This document shows, piece after piece, positions 37,542 through 50,964 of a stretch of DNA of 64,000 nt. Within the stretch, counting starts at the first letter, position 1; each line of letters begins with the position of its first letter. The notes below the pieces were generated by a model. It saw nothing but the letters and a program-made list of their open reading frames with translations. It was not told the DNA's origin and ran no database searches. The stretch comes from Rallus limicola (lineage: Eukaryota > Chordata > Aves > Gruiformes > Rallidae). The translations under genes and the position numbers were made by a program. The stretch spans positions 10,050,001 through 10,114,000 of the forward strand of contig JAKCOZ010000014.1 of the NCBI GenBank assembly GCA_022605955.1. Reading direction: 5' to 3'.

Positions 37542-39289
37542 GTTGCATTTTTAGGCACGAGAATTTAAAATTGCTTACGAACAAGTAAGAGGACTAAAGT
37601 TGAATGAAATAGATTTTAAAAAATGTTTTTAATCTTTTTTTACCAGGAAGAACCAGAGGGAGCTAAACAGAGGAAGGAAGTAGAACAAGACAGAACAGAT
37701 TTGACAAATTGTAACTTTGACAGAAACCTTCTTTTCTTCTTCCCATTCAATTTGTCTCATTTTTTTTTTCTGAAGGTTTTTTTTTCAGTAAAACAAAACT
37801 TATTCTTTCCTAGCTGTTGTTGGACAAGCTCTGGGCAGAATTTCACCTTAGACTTGAAACTTTAACATTTATGGGAGAGTAGGATCTGGAGAAAAACATT
37901 GTGTCCAAGCATCAGATCTCAGTTCAGATCAGAGCCTGAAAACTCAGCACAATTTGAATTGGGAACATCACATGCAAGAGCACTTGAAGTTAGGGAAGTT
38001 CTTGATGTAAGCCTTCAGCATGAGGAGTGCAGGACACTTGTACTTTGCTTAAGAACTGCAGGAATCAGTACTATTCTAAGCTGGGTAAGGGTTTGTTTTC
38101 ACAAGAAAAATATGCAATATATTCATGAGTGTCCTCAGTGGGGCTGATTCTAAGACAGAAGCACACGGTTGATACCTTCCCTTTTGGCAGATTTGTTTTC
38201 ATATCGGTATCAGCAATTTGGTTCCACGGAAAGAATAATGTCTAGGTAAATAATGGAGCTGAGACCAAGAGAGCTGAGGTTGGAGCCCTAGAACAACAGA
38301 ATATTTCTGATGACTCTCAGCTGGATGGTGGTGTTTTCCCACATAAGTGCTGTAAAGATACATTAAAGAATTGCAGAGCCTTTCAAAGCTCTAAACAACT
38401 TGCTTTCTGCATGTCATTAAGAGTGCTGGGGATGTCTACAATGCATCTGTTCACAGGTATGCACAGGCATCCCTGAGAAAGCTTTAAATCATATATCCTG
38501 GGACTCTGTAGTCTTCAAGTCACAGAAGTGTTGGCTTCAGCTGCCAAGAACCTGTCAGTGTTCTGGTGGGTTTGTGCAATCTGCTATAATACCTGAACTG
38601 TTTTGGTACATGAGCTAGTTGAAAGATGTTTACACGAGCTGCAGTTCTGTGCACCTGGATGACAGTGAACATCCTTCACTTTGTAGCTACAGTGCAGATC
38701 ACAGTGTAAAAACCCACATATGGGTACATGGAAACATTCATAAGTAGAACTATACCATCTGCCTTACAAGTTTGAACTCAGTTTCTTTCCAGTGAACAGA
38801 AGTGCCGTTACATCTGCCTTGCGAAACTGCTTGTAGCTGCTAGGTTCACATAGTCCATACAACTGCTGATCCCAGCCGTTGCACAGCTGGGATGTGGAAA
38901 CAGGGAGCAATGATGGTGACACAGCAATCCAGACTTCTTGATTCTCAATACCACTATGCTTTTGATATAGTCTTCAAGAACTGAAGATTTAAGTTCCTTA
39001 ACATAGTGGGCTCATCTTTGTTTCTATTTTTACATCATTGAGATATTCTTATGCTAAACATATGTTGATATGGCCAACATGTAGGGAGATATATAAAAGA
39101 TACAACTTCAATCATGTTATTGTGAGCACTAGAAAGGGATATTTTAAACCTCCATTTCATTCAGGACCCTCCACTTTTTAACAGCAGCATGCATTAACAA
39201 CATGAAGAATACATCTTGCAATTTTTGTTATAGTACTCAGATTATCAAAGTTGTCACTGTGGGGGTTAGACTGGATGCAGCACCAGGAG
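37542..39289. other. Unique noncoding DNA
   Basis: No gene was recognised. T-rich tracts lie at about 37760-37790. Open frames are under 85 codons. Confidence 0.6.
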
Positions 39290-39330
39290 AAACTGAGTGT
39301 CCAAGTCCCTTAAGTAGCTTTGGAAGTTTC
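39290..39330 (+). repeat. Possible ancient amniote repeat fragment
   Basis: The segment 'gagtgtccaagtcccttaag' followed by 'tagctttggaagttt' resembles the sauropsid repeat module of the form 'GCCTAAGTCCCTTAGGCACTTTTGAAAATT'. It is short and diverged, so the call is weak. Confidence 0.35.
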
Positions 39331-41360
39331 AGTCATGGAGTTAAGCCTTATATCTTTTGAGTCACTGACATATGTATTATTCACTCCAATGCTCTGAAGA
39401 GTAAAAGACAAATAAAAACAAAACCATCACCTCCAGTTAAGAAATTCCTTCAACAACAAGGAATCTTTAAATGTGCACTCATTTGGCAGTAGCATTATTG
39501 TCAGATGATTATACTGTATATGAATGTTTATTGCCTGACTTTAAGATGCACAGTGTAAGATTAACAGTTGTAGTGGGTTTTTTTTCTATAAATGCTGTAT
39601 TTCTGCTATTGTGTTTGCAGAATACAGCTAGATAATAATTGATTCTGTGACAGGGATTGGCTAATTTGCCAACAGTATAGTATAAAACACATTTATACAG
39701 TCAATTACACCCAAGTGCATGGCCTATTTGCTTTATAATTTCATAAACTTGCCAGCAATTTAAATAAAAAAGTTCCATTAAATTATCATATCATGTGATA
39801 GAATGATATTGCCAAGTATATTAAACCATGTGTGTTCAGCCAGAATTAATTAAATATTATTACTTTTTTCTTATTAACACATTGAACCTATCCTTCCTAC
39901 TCAGTACTAGAAATAGAAGCCTATTAGTGAACAAAGTAAACTTAAGGGCAAAGTTTAAACATTTTCCTGAGGGCGCTTCATTAAAATTCCTAGTTCTTTT
40001 GTTTAAACATTTGCTCATGGTAAATGTACTTGTATTGTGAAAATATTTTATGTTCTTAGATATGAATACTGGAAAAGTTTAAAGGTAATCTTTAATAATA
40101 ATATTCAGGTATTTGAGGCAGATCTGATCTAACTTTTCTCATCTAAATTAGGAGTCTCAGAAATATCTCAGAATGTATTTGGTTTCTATGTATGTTCTGT
40201 CACTTTATCCCTTACTTATTTTTTGTCATGTTTTGATAGCATTATGAGGTAAAAAGAAATATGAATGATTCAGCATGACCATTATCCAAAGTCATCTCAT
40301 CTCCCACCATCAAACAGCAAATTAAAATGGGAAATTCCTGGTTTTAACAGGAATTAACAATTTAACAAATATTAACAAGATGAATCAGAGGACCTTGTTG
40401 TTTGAAGAAGATGGCAACGAACATGAGAATTAACATTTTCATATAACGTTAATACAAAGTGACCCACTGAGTTATAAAATAAGAACTTCTCAACAGATTG
40501 TGCTGTGCACACACAAACATGCCTTCTCTCTTTTTCTCCTGTCAGGTGTTGGAGTTTCAGGCACTGTCTGAGCTCTCTGGGTTTTGAAACACAAGGGATC
40601 TCCTTAAGGAAGGCTTTATCTTCTCATTTTAAAAAGACTTTAAAAAAAAAAAAACCCACAAATTTAAAAGTGCAGCTTTGTAATTACTGCTATGTGTTTA
40701 GTTTAATAAGATAGTGTGTTTGAAAGTGGATAAGCGTATCTTCAACAGCAGTCTACCAGGAATCAGCAGAAATAATTACCGTCAAGATTTAATTATGTCA
40801 GACAAGAGTATCTGTCCTGAGTGACAGTGTCGATGGTAGAAGCCAGCACCGCTGTATGTTTGAGTCAGTTCTCTGTATACTTCTGTTAAACACAATGTTA
40901 GCTATTCTGCTGTGACTGAAAAGAATATGTATGATAAAAGAAGAGAGAAAGATGAACAAAAAGAACCTTTTTAGGGAAGAATTGGGCTTGGCCCTTCTCT
41001 CACAAGCAAGACATTAATCAGAAACAACTTTGCAGGTTAATGAGGGATCAGTATTGTAAGACAGCGTAAAGGAGATCAGAATAGGTCTTGTAGTGTTTAT
41101 GCATGACAGTCTATTCTTTCTTTGTTACTGCCTCTTAAGATGAACTTCAGAAAAGATGTAAAACAATTTTGACTGTGATGATATTGACTTTCTGATTTTA
41201 AAGGAAGGCTTTCATTAGCACGTCTCCAAACTATGCAAAATACTACAGTTTGTGTTGGTGCCAAACCAAAATACGAAGTTTTTGATTATTCAAGTGAGTG
41301 GTGTTATTGAGCAAGGCAAATCTATAATCTGAGTAAATATTATACAGTATTATTAAAAAA
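39331..41360. other. Unique AT-rich noncoding DNA
   Basis: No gene was recognised. The part at 39640-39800 has dense AT words (GATAATAATTGATTC, CAATTACACCC, ATTAAATTATC) and looks like an AT-rich conserved noncoding element, but alignment is needed. Confidence 0.55.
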
Positions 41361-41384
41361 GCTTTAAAAAAGCTTTAAAAAAGG
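41354..41384 (+). repeat. 11-bp tandem duplication
   Basis: The unit GCTTTAAAAAA is present twice in tandem at 41361-41382, flanked by A runs. Confidence 0.8.
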
Positions 41385-44240
41385 AAGAAAAAAGAATTGT
41401 ACTAGACTTAATTAAGGCTTCAAGTAAAGCTTGCTTTTATTGGCAATTTTTTTGTTGCAACAAGAAAACTAAAAATTAAGAGGATGGTTGGCAGCAATAT
41501 TGATATGCTAATGGATAAACATGCTAATTTAGAAAAAAACTAATCAGCAAAGACATTACTAATGGAAATGTACTGGAAAATAGCTAATGCTGTATGCAGA
41601 CCTGGTATCTACAAAATTAAGAAGAACTCATTTTCTGTTTATAATTCTAACTTGAAAGCTAAGCCTTAATCTTCTTTCTGCTTTGCTTTGGTTAGTATTT
41701 AAAGATGTTTCAGATGACCTGGCCTGGTACCATGACACCTGTTTAGCTTCTTTATAATCATGCTGCTAAAATTACATGTTCTGTTTACTGATAGGCGAAC
41801 TAAAAATCTTACATTTTTCTTCTATCATATTTGCAAGTGTCTCCAGACAAAGAGACCCTTCAAATTAAAGAGTATGGATGAGTCAGGTTTTCTGACTGAG
41901 ATGTGGTACAACATCTCTGTATATTCGTACTACATGTTCACTACCTCAAGATTTGAAAAAGTACCCATACATTTAGGCACTAGGGAAAAACTTTGAAACT
42001 ACTTAGTGCTGTCTCTGCTTCACTGACATCATTATCAATGGCTTTATTCGCAGGTGAGTTAAACCAGTCTTCAGGATTTTCTTACATCCCACTATCACCA
42101 TTTCTCCCTTCTCCCCTCTTCCCCCAAAGTCTGTTTTGAATACATTTCTGATGGGTACACACTCTACTTCCAATTTTAGCTTGCATTTTGAGTGTACTGC
42201 TGTAAACCAGCTTATTAGCTTATGGTATCAAAGTTTCTGAGGTGTTTTTGAGCCTCATATTATATTCTGAGTTGGAAACAGTGTCATTCAAAGGTATCAA
42301 TCAAAAATTAAATAATGGATATTCTGCAGAAATTTCAAAATTTTCCAGTGTGTTGGAGAGGTGTAGAGGACAAAACTTAAGTTCTTAGAGTTGTACAGTC
42401 CGTAAGGTTGAAAATGATCAAAGGTTGGAAATGATTCAGTTTAAGTAAAGTTTGAAGATCTGGATTATGTGAACTCAAGATCCAAGGCAATATTTTAACT
42501 ACTAATCCTGCATGTGTACTTCTCAAACCATTTTGGACAGTTTTAAAGTAGTCTTATTTCCTGGTCATTTGAAAGAAACACCAGGCTATGCTGGGATTAA
42601 GACTACTTTTAAGCAGACATGTGTTTAGCACTATTGAAAGGAAATCTTTTCTCATCACAGCCAAACAGGACTCCAAATTTTACCTTCTCCTAAGAGATAA
42701 TGTGTTGCAATGGCAGAAATGTACGTAAGTATAGCCAGACTAATGCAGACTTTAAAAGCTTATTTATTTTGTTTTCACATTGTTGTTTCATGTAAATCAT
42801 CAAGAATAGGCTTTCTTTAAATTGAAATGAATTTGTCTTAAAGTGATATAGATGTATTGCATAGAGTTAAATAATTTGAAATCAATTTCAATCAATCAGC
42901 ATTTCTTGTAAGATAGGACAGAAGACCTATTGACACTGGAAAATTCCTCAAGTCTAATGATCATAGAATATATCTCAGAGATCTAAATGATCAAGAATTT
43001 TCTAGGTGAAAAGAATTCTAAAATTTTTTTCATGTAATAATAAACCTCAGGATTTCATGTTTTATGTCTTGAAACAGCAAATTAATTAGTATAACTCCCC
43101 TGGCTCTGACTGAATGTATAGTAAATTGTCATGATTCTTTTTAAAGAATAACAGAAGATATCTATAATATTAAGAAGAACTAATCTTTTTTGTCAGATTG
43201 GTATAGGACTAAATAAAATTGAGTTCTACAAGATTACTGTAGATGAGGGAGATTTACTTGATCCTATATGATTAACCTATAAGCAGAAAAAATAGGCTAT
43301 GAGAACAAATGGGTCATTCACTTTGGATGCAGAAGCATTTATTAAGACAGTATTTGAAATTTCCTATTAAAGTTTACACAGCTCAGACTATTAGCTGAAA
43401 AGTAAGAAATTACTATTGAGTGGAGAAAAATTCTTTTTCGCCCCTGCAAATCTAGGCAGTATAACAAAACCATTCATAAGTGCCTCAATATTTGGAAATT
43501 TTACTTGCCTTTTCACTTATTTATCAATACAAATAAATTGGAGAGGAAATAAACAGCAAAAAGCTAGTTCCAAATAAGTAAATAACAATAACAAATTAAT
43601 ATATTAATGAGGCTGATTGTGAGGAAAATAGCTGTTGTCCTGAACTGAAAACTCAGTGCTGAAATAAGAATTGACATTATTAACGATAATTTAAATTTTA
43701 AAAGACCTGTTATAATGAAATTCCAGTGACTTGTGTGATACAATGAATATATTTGATCATCCTCCAACAAGTGATTGTACTCACAGTGGACACTCTCCTT
43801 GAGGTTCCACATCTCACACACCGCTGAAACTTAAATAATAAATGCACTCACCTGCATATAGTATGTTAAATGTGTGGAATACATTATTCATTTAAGATGT
43901 TATGCTTCTTTCTTTTATCATAAAATCAAATCAATTTATTTCATTCAGAATTTCCTGACTTTTTTTTATTTTTATTTTTAAACAAGACAAATAAAATGTG
44001 TGTAAAGCAGTTCAGGATCAGCAGATAATAATCAGCAAGCTACTTTCAGGAATATCTGATGCTGGGGCCTGGAGATTTAGCTCTGTGCATTTGGGTTTGA
44101 ATCTGAAATATCTCTACTGTGGTCCTGTGAACTGAAGACCCATTAGCAGCTGTAGTACATCAGGTGCACTCCTGAAGCACAACTGCTTTAATCCAGAAAA
44201 AAACCATACTGTATGTTTTCAGGATATATCACAATTTAAG
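41385..44240. other. Unique AT-rich noncoding DNA
   Basis: No gene was recognised. Two near-identical ATGCTAAT words lie at about 41504-41528. Open frames are under 86 codons. Confidence 0.55.
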
Positions 44241-45572
44241 TACAGACTGGAAGAAGACAAATGTACCCATCTGAAAAGAGGACAAGAAAGAGAAACCAGG
44301 GATCTACAAGCCAGCCAGCTAAACCGCAGTCTTCTGGAAGATTATGGAACAAATCCTCCATTTCCATTTCCAAGTATGTCAAAGTCAAGGCAGTGATTAG
44401 GAAAAGCCAGTGTGGATTTCCCAAGGAGAAATCGTACCTAACCAACGTGACTACTTTCTGTGATAAGATGACTGGATTTGTGTTAATAGTGGTGGCTAGG
44501 TTATGCTCTCACTTTTGCCAGGTTTTTGGTATGATCTTGCACAGTATCTTTTTAGCCAGATTAATGAGATAAGGGCTGGATATGTGAACAATTATAAGAC
44601 TAGGAAATTGTCTGGACTGGCTACCCCAAAGAATGTTGATCAGAGGGGAAAAGTCCAACTGGTCAAACTAATGGTGTTCCTTAAGGATCCATGCCAATAC
44701 TGCTTGATGTCTTTATAAATGTCCTGGACAATGGATCAGAATACACTCTCAACAAGTTTATGTATGATATCAAGTTGGAGAGGGTAGTTAATACACTGGA
44801 GGGTAGGGTTGCCATTCAGAGGAACACGCTGGAGAACTGGACTTATAGGAACTTTATGAGGCTAAAAAGCACAAAGGCAAAACCAAGTGTCCTTCCCTCC
44901 CACCAGGCAGTGTAGGCTTGGGGCCAATTGGCTAGAAAGCAGCCTTGCAGAGAAGGGTCTGGGGCTGTCAGTGAACAGTAGGTTGAACATGCCAGCTGTG
45001 AACCTTGGCAACAACAAAGGCTGAGCTCTATTAGCAAGAGTGTAGCAAATTGGTCAAGACACCTTATTCTTTGTTCAGCACTTAGGATATCACTTCTGAA
45101 TTACTGTGTCCATTTTGGTCTCTTTGGAGCAAGAAAGGTATTGACTTGCTTCAGTGAGTGTGAGGGAGGCAGCTAGAGTACACAATGTTGAAGGAGAGGA
45201 TGAAAATCTAAGTCTGTGAAGACTTGAGAAGGGAAGACTGAGGAGCAATGTTATTGCTGTCTGACTAGCTACTAGGAGTATGTAGAGAAGACAGAACCAG
45301 TGTCTTTCACACAGTGTTGGGGCAAAAAATAATAGACAGCAGTTGGAAATCTGAAAATTCCAACTCAATAAAAATAAAGGCTTTTTCTGACCCTGAAGGT
45401 GGCTAGACACTGTGTTCGGTTTCCCACAAAGGTTGTGGGGCCTCCAATTTTTTGAGATTTTTAAAACTTGTCTGGAAAACCTGATCTAAGTGGACCTGCT
45501 CTGAGCAGGGACCTGGATAAGGGCACCAGCAAAGAACCTTCAAACCATAATTATTTTATAGTTCTGTGATTT
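44241..45572 (+). mobile_element. Older CR1 LINE, 1.3 kb, plus strand
   Basis: This is a 5'-truncated copy starting in the reverse-transcriptase region ('agactggaagaagacaaatg', then 'agggatctacaagccagcc'). ORF2 landmarks follow in order: 'gtgtggatttcccaaggaga' (44410), 'aaatcgtacctaaccaacgt' (44429), 'gatgactggatttgtg' (44467) and a diverged catalytic box at 44757 reading KFMYDIKL, where the usual FADD motif has lost its first aspartate. The segment NTLEGRVAIQRN follows. The copy continues to the 3' UTR ('ctgctctgagcagggacctg', 45498) and a tail 'ttctgtgat' at 45562. Stops and indels interrupt every frame. It looks older than the 36.5 kb copy and of another subfamily (CR1-C-like). Confidence 0.9.
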
Positions 45573-47207
45573 TTGGTAAGTGGGAGAGAGTCAGGATTCC
45601 TGCTTCAGAAGTCTGTTCCTAGTTTGAAGTAAAATATTAATGCAGCTAACTCCTGATTTATGTAATATTTTTGTAATTTTTCTTTAAAATTACTGTAACA
45701 TTGAAGTGTTATAATACTATAATCAACTCCCTAAAAACTTTGTAGATAAATAAGGTCAGAAAAACATTAAAAAGATCTTCAGGTAAGATTACACTTTGTA
45801 ATTTATTGATTATTAATAATTGTAGCCAAGTGTTTCTAGAGCATTTTTCACTCATTAAGTAAATAGAAACACAAGTTTTTCTGTAGGTGATGTGTAAGAA
45901 TTTTTTATTGGTGTTTTTTTAAAGGCAGATACTGGTTAATTACTGCTTGGTTGCTGTTACAGAAGGTCAAGTGATTCAGTACATGTGTTCTGTAATATAC
46001 TTTGAATATGAAAGTTATTAGATCTAACCTTACTTAATTTTAAAAATCTTTTTACAGGATAGTATTTATTCATTTAGGTATCAGAGTCCAATAGGCAATG
46101 GTCACTTGTCTCTTCACCCTAAATATTCAAATATGTATAAATAAATTCTGTACCTTGTTCAAAGTAAAAATTTAATCAATGGTATAATTGCAGAATTATT
46201 ACTAAAGTCCTCTTTTTAGCAAGTTTCAGTGGCAGTATAAAAGAAAGGATTAAAACATGAATGGCAGCTACAATGTTTGCCAAAGGATTGTTTAACCTAA
46301 TCAGAGATAATGAGCCTTAGTGGATTTAAAAGTGCTTATAAACAACCAAGTATTAGTCACAAAAATTCATACTCGGCTCTTTGAGTATTCTGAAGACAGA
46401 GACTAATTTTGTTCCCATTGTACATATCGGGTTTTTATTTTGGTTTCTGGTGCCAATGCATTTCCTCTTTGTCTTTAGATTATTTGTCAAATTTACAGTC
46501 CTTTGCGGTGGTTCTTCCTGCACAAGTATAAGGATCATCCTCTTTGCAACTGGTCGATGAATGACAAGGATCTATTGCAGATACTTTTGGAATTAATTTT
46601 TATTATTTCTTTTGAAATACTATCTTGTCTTTGCCTCATTCTTTCCTGGAAATAGAGTATTCTTACACTGGATGACGAGTTTTGTACCACCATTTAAAAT
46701 GCTATTAAGTATAGGTGTTTCTCCCCATAACTATAATTCTATAGGTACTTAAACAAAAGAAATACTGTAGACCTTTTGAGGGACGATTTTTGAGGAAGGT
46801 GACACATACATTACTCAAGCATAAGAAATACAAATAGCTGTAACATATTTATGCCTTTTACAGGCATTCTAACCTTTTTAGAAAATGGCTATAATTTGAA
46901 GATATAATGTGAAGGGAGTGTTCTTAATGCTACATTAATTACAAGAGCTCGCTTTCATTCCCTCTTTGGAGACATTTTTGTATTTTTATATGAAAAGATG
47001 CATATAATATTGTGGCAATAATGAGCTTAATGTAACTGGAAGCTATCAGATAAGATTGTATCAAAATCTCAAATACAAATAGCACCAGAAAAATCATCTG
47101 TATGCCTGAATGTCTTTGTATCTCACATACTGAAAACTTTTTTCCTTGCCACTAAGTGGCACTGTATTATTTGTAGTTGGCTTTTCAGGTCATATTAAAA
47201 ACCCTTT
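45573..47207. other. Unique AT-rich noncoding DNA
   Basis: No gene or dispersed repeat was recognised. Confidence 0.6.
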
Positions 47208-47274
47208 GGGCCAAATTTATTTCTGATACAGCCTCATTAAGTCAGTGGAGTTACATGTGAAATGAATTTGGCCC
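47208..47274. repeat. Small element with terminal inverted repeats
   Basis: GGGCCAAATTTA at 47208-47219 is matched by TGAATTTGGCCC at 47263-47274, so the ends are inverted repeats agreeing at 11 of 12 positions around a 43-bp core containing 'gtcagtggagttaca'. The core and ends resemble a short ancient repeat seen in many sauropsid genomes ('GGGCCAAATCCTG', 'GTCAGTGGAGTTAC', 'AATTTGGCCC'). It may be a non-autonomous DNA transposon relic. No clear target-site duplication is visible. Confidence 0.55.
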
Positions 47275-48248
47275 AGAGTTTTAAAGGCACCTAATTCTAA
47301 AGCATTGCTGTAAATTTCCATTGTGGAGGCCCAGGAGAAAAATCAAAGTCAGTTAGCATTTAATCTTGCAAGAAGCTGACCCTTTCATTTGGTGTTTAAC
47401 TATTTCATTATGATTTTTTCCTACCAAATTAGCCTTAGTTAGAAAGGATCATCTTATCTATTTCAGTAAGGCTGTCAGTAAATTTTGATTTAAAAATGGA
47501 TGAGCTCTGTGATCTTTGTGTTCACCCTTAATTTTCATTAATATTATATATTTTGAAATGCATGTGAATATGAACAAGTCTGCTATTGAAAACTTTGTTA
47601 TACTCTGGCAAAATATGTTAAGGTAAAGAACTAAAGATAATTAGGTTTGTCCAATGTCACCCTTTACTCTGTTTCTTGCTTCCATACAGTGATAGAAGAA
47701 TAAATAGGCACCTGAGAATTTTCAAAACGGTGCTTAAAGTCTTCTTTATCTTTGATTTATCATTGTGCATAAAACACAGGAATAAGTCTTGAGACACCAT
47801 AAACATTTAAGCAGAACTGCTTACACCTTTGACATAAGAAAAGACTTTCCTCCTTAATATCCATACGAATTGTCACCTGCTTAGAAAGCAAAAGAAAATG
47901 ACAGCTGCTTTCCTGAATTTTTAGTAAAGAGGAAGTTTAGTTAGTCCTTTATATATAAGCTGAAAGCTTCAGTTGAGAATGAAGGACTATGTTCTCATCC
48001 AAGAGCTGTCTTGTTGGCTTTACACAGATGAAGGAATGTGTGCATGAGAGTGGAACATGGCTGAGAGCTCTGGTGGAGGAAAGGTTATCTATATTTCAAG
48101 ACATGATCTTTGGATTTAGGCAGCCATGAGTTCTTTGCCTAGGTATAACAAATATCCCTCTTTCTGTTTTCTGTCAGGAACCTACATTGTATAATTTTCC
48201 CATAATAACAATATTTCTGTACTAGGAGGTCCTAGCACTGTATTATCA
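47275..48248. other. Unique AT-rich noncoding DNA
   Basis: No gene was recognised. Confidence 0.55.
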
Positions 48249-48412
48249 ATACTTGCCAGGATTTGGAACAGGCTGCCCAGGGAGGTGGTTGAGTCACCAT
48301 GCCCCGATGTGTTTAAAAGATGGGTAGAGATATGGTTTAGCATAGGACAGGAATGTTTGGACTCGATGATCTGGAAGGTCTTTTCCAACCTAGTCATTCT
48401 GTGATTCTGTGA
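48249..48412 (+). repeat. CR1 LINE 3' end (plus strand)
   Basis: The segment 'atttggaacaggctgcccag' then 'ggaggtggttgagtcaccat' is the end of CR1 ORF2. It is followed by 'ggactcgatgatctggaagg', 'tcttttccaacc' and two tandem octamers (ATTCTGTGATTCTGTGA) at the 3' terminus. It is one of the best preserved CR1 ends in the window. Only the last 160 or so bases are present. Confidence 0.95.
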
Positions 48413-50964
48413 CATTTTCAGCTAATTTTGTATTTTTCTCTGAAAAGAGCCAACTGATTCATTATAAAATGGGAGAGATATTACACCTAAGTTCTCTGCG
48501 ATGTTGGACTCCTTATAGACAATTGCAATGTTGCTTCTGAAATACTCTTGGGGATTTTTGGATTGCAGATAACTGTAGAAGCATGTGATTTAGTTGGAAT
48601 TCCTGACTTTATTTACAGTGTTGATTTTGTTAAAAGCAGTAATATTTTTATTCTATATCTAATACTAATCCACATTAAGGCTTACTGATTTTTTGACAAG
48701 CCAAATTGACAGAAACTGTATGAGTGGAAAGGCCAATTGAGGGTGGTCTAACTTTTCATTAGGTCATTGGATAGAGTCAGCTAAAAGACAGGAGGTTTTG
48801 GACATACCAATATAGTCTCAGTTGTACATAATCTTTTTGGATATTAGAAGCAGAAGCAATGGTGATTAAAACTGTTCTCACAATATGCATTGAAGACTTG
48901 GAAATCTGTCTGACGTTATGTGACTGAATCAGGAACTAGTGGGAAACTTTCAAATGTTGCTGCTTTATTGTATCTTTAATTTAGCCTTGAAAATACAAAT
49001 TCGTGGAATAAATTAAAATATTAGAATAATTCTTTTTCTTATATTAAAATTTAAAGTGCCAACAAATACATTTTTGTGGGTTTGTTTGTGATGTTCCTTA
49101 TTTGTTTTTATTATTAATAAATATATGAACGCTATATACTAGATCACAGTAGAATTTCTTGTAAGTGCTTTCATTGCCGTCTGTCTGTATCTGTTTTCTG
49201 ATTTAACTGTCAGAAATTATTCAGACATCTCAGGAAAAATGTCCTGATTTGGAGAACCACTCCACTTTCATATTCCTCCTGTCCTTTAGTCAAAATTTGA
49301 AAACTAGGAATACAAAATTATTGTAAAATACTATAAACCCAAAGAAAGTTATCTGTAAAGGCAACAGTTTTAATAACAGCTTAAGTTTAGAGCAGCTGAC
49401 TTGGCTCTCACAGTTCAAATCTATCCCCAGAAGAAAATTTGTTTACAAAATGCGTGTTGGGATAGCATGTGCCTACTGTGTGTGGTGCCAATCTCTAGTT
49501 GGATCCACATGAACTAACTTTGGAACTGGAATTGTGCACACACTATGAGAGTCAATGCTGAGAATGATGTAGACTTAACATCGTTAACAGCATACTGCAG
49601 ATACACATGATCTGGTTGCTTCAGCAAAAGTTTGACCATCTCTGTACTGATGTCCATTTTGATATTATTGTTGGCTAAGCTTTCTCCATAGATAGCTTCC
49701 TGTTACATGATGCAGTAAACTGAAGCTGCATGGTTAGTTATCCACACTAAACCTGAAAAAGCAATAAATCCCATAATCATTCCTAAGTTTACTTACTGGA
49801 ATGCTTCACACATGAAGTAACACTGTGCTTTTTCTCTTGCTCAGTACTTTTTCATATTAGCCCAAGCTACTGCAATCTTATTTCTGCAGACCATTTTTAT
49901 ATTAGGTACCACTAAATTGGAGCGCTGACTATGAAATCACTGCAGTTTAAGGTCATTAATAAGGTCAGTCTAACAACATTTAAGAACTGATCTGTTAGTT
50001 CTTTGCTGACACCTGTGTTCATGAACCAATTGCCATTTAAAGATTCCATCTGACATTTTCAGCTGATAACCATTATGCTGTTATGATGAGTCCTATGAGA
50101 AAGGTCTGTAGCCACCGTACTTATTATATTTTTGTCCTTCCCACTTGTTAAAAAAAGTCTTCAGGTTCCTTATTTAATTGTAAGGATTGAGAAGCAAAAA
50201 ATATATTTTGGACCATGAATCTACTTTCCTTTCTAGTGCTTCTCTATCATTTCAGAAGAAAAAAATGACCCATCATCTGTAGCTTGTTATGAGATAGTTG
50301 ATGTTTGTTTTGAATCTGCTGACTGTCATACACTGTTTCTAAATAAAGAATAAAAGATACATAGACTTCTGGACTTAGTATACTCAATGTTTTCATACAG
50401 ATTACACAGACATATTTTATATGAAGCAAAATCAAATCCAGTCTAATATAAGGCTGTCCTTTCATAAATCACACATAAAAATACAAATGCAACAATTTGT
50501 AATACATATCTGCACATAGCATTATTTCCCAAAACTGCCTTTACTAAAAACCTATCTCCTCTCAACTGACATAGAAGTATTAACTCACTCCCTCTATTAT
50601 CTTCCAGGAATAAGAACTAACAAGTAAATAAAGTCTGCTGCATTTGGCTCATACTATGTAACAGTAGTAACAATATTTATTAAAGAAACAAAATCTATGT
50701 TAGCCACTTTATCCAAGAATTAATCTTTAAGCTATTTGCCCTCTGGTGAGTATCTGGAGTTCCAGCTGAACTATCTGGGAACCAAGAGCACAGTTCTACA
50801 GGCAGAAGATACGTTCTGAATGCAATACCATGGCCAGGCAAAAAGAAATATACCACAAGGTCAGCAGATGAAAGTGAGTACAAATGCACAAACTCTGATT
50901 AATGCAAGATAAAGCATATCTCTGTGAGAAGAAGATGCCTCTATTTATTATGTACTATGAGATG
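48413..50964. other. Unique AT-rich noncoding DNA
   Basis: No gene or repeat was recognised. Open frames are under 75 codons. Confidence 0.6.

Noticed and set aside
42380..42430. Possible CR1 tail ('aaggttgaaaatgatcaaag')
   Set aside because: Too short and diverged. Neither the octamer nor the 3' UTR blocks are present.
48182..48415. 77-codon minus-strand frame
   Set aside because: Antisense shadow of the CR1 3' end.
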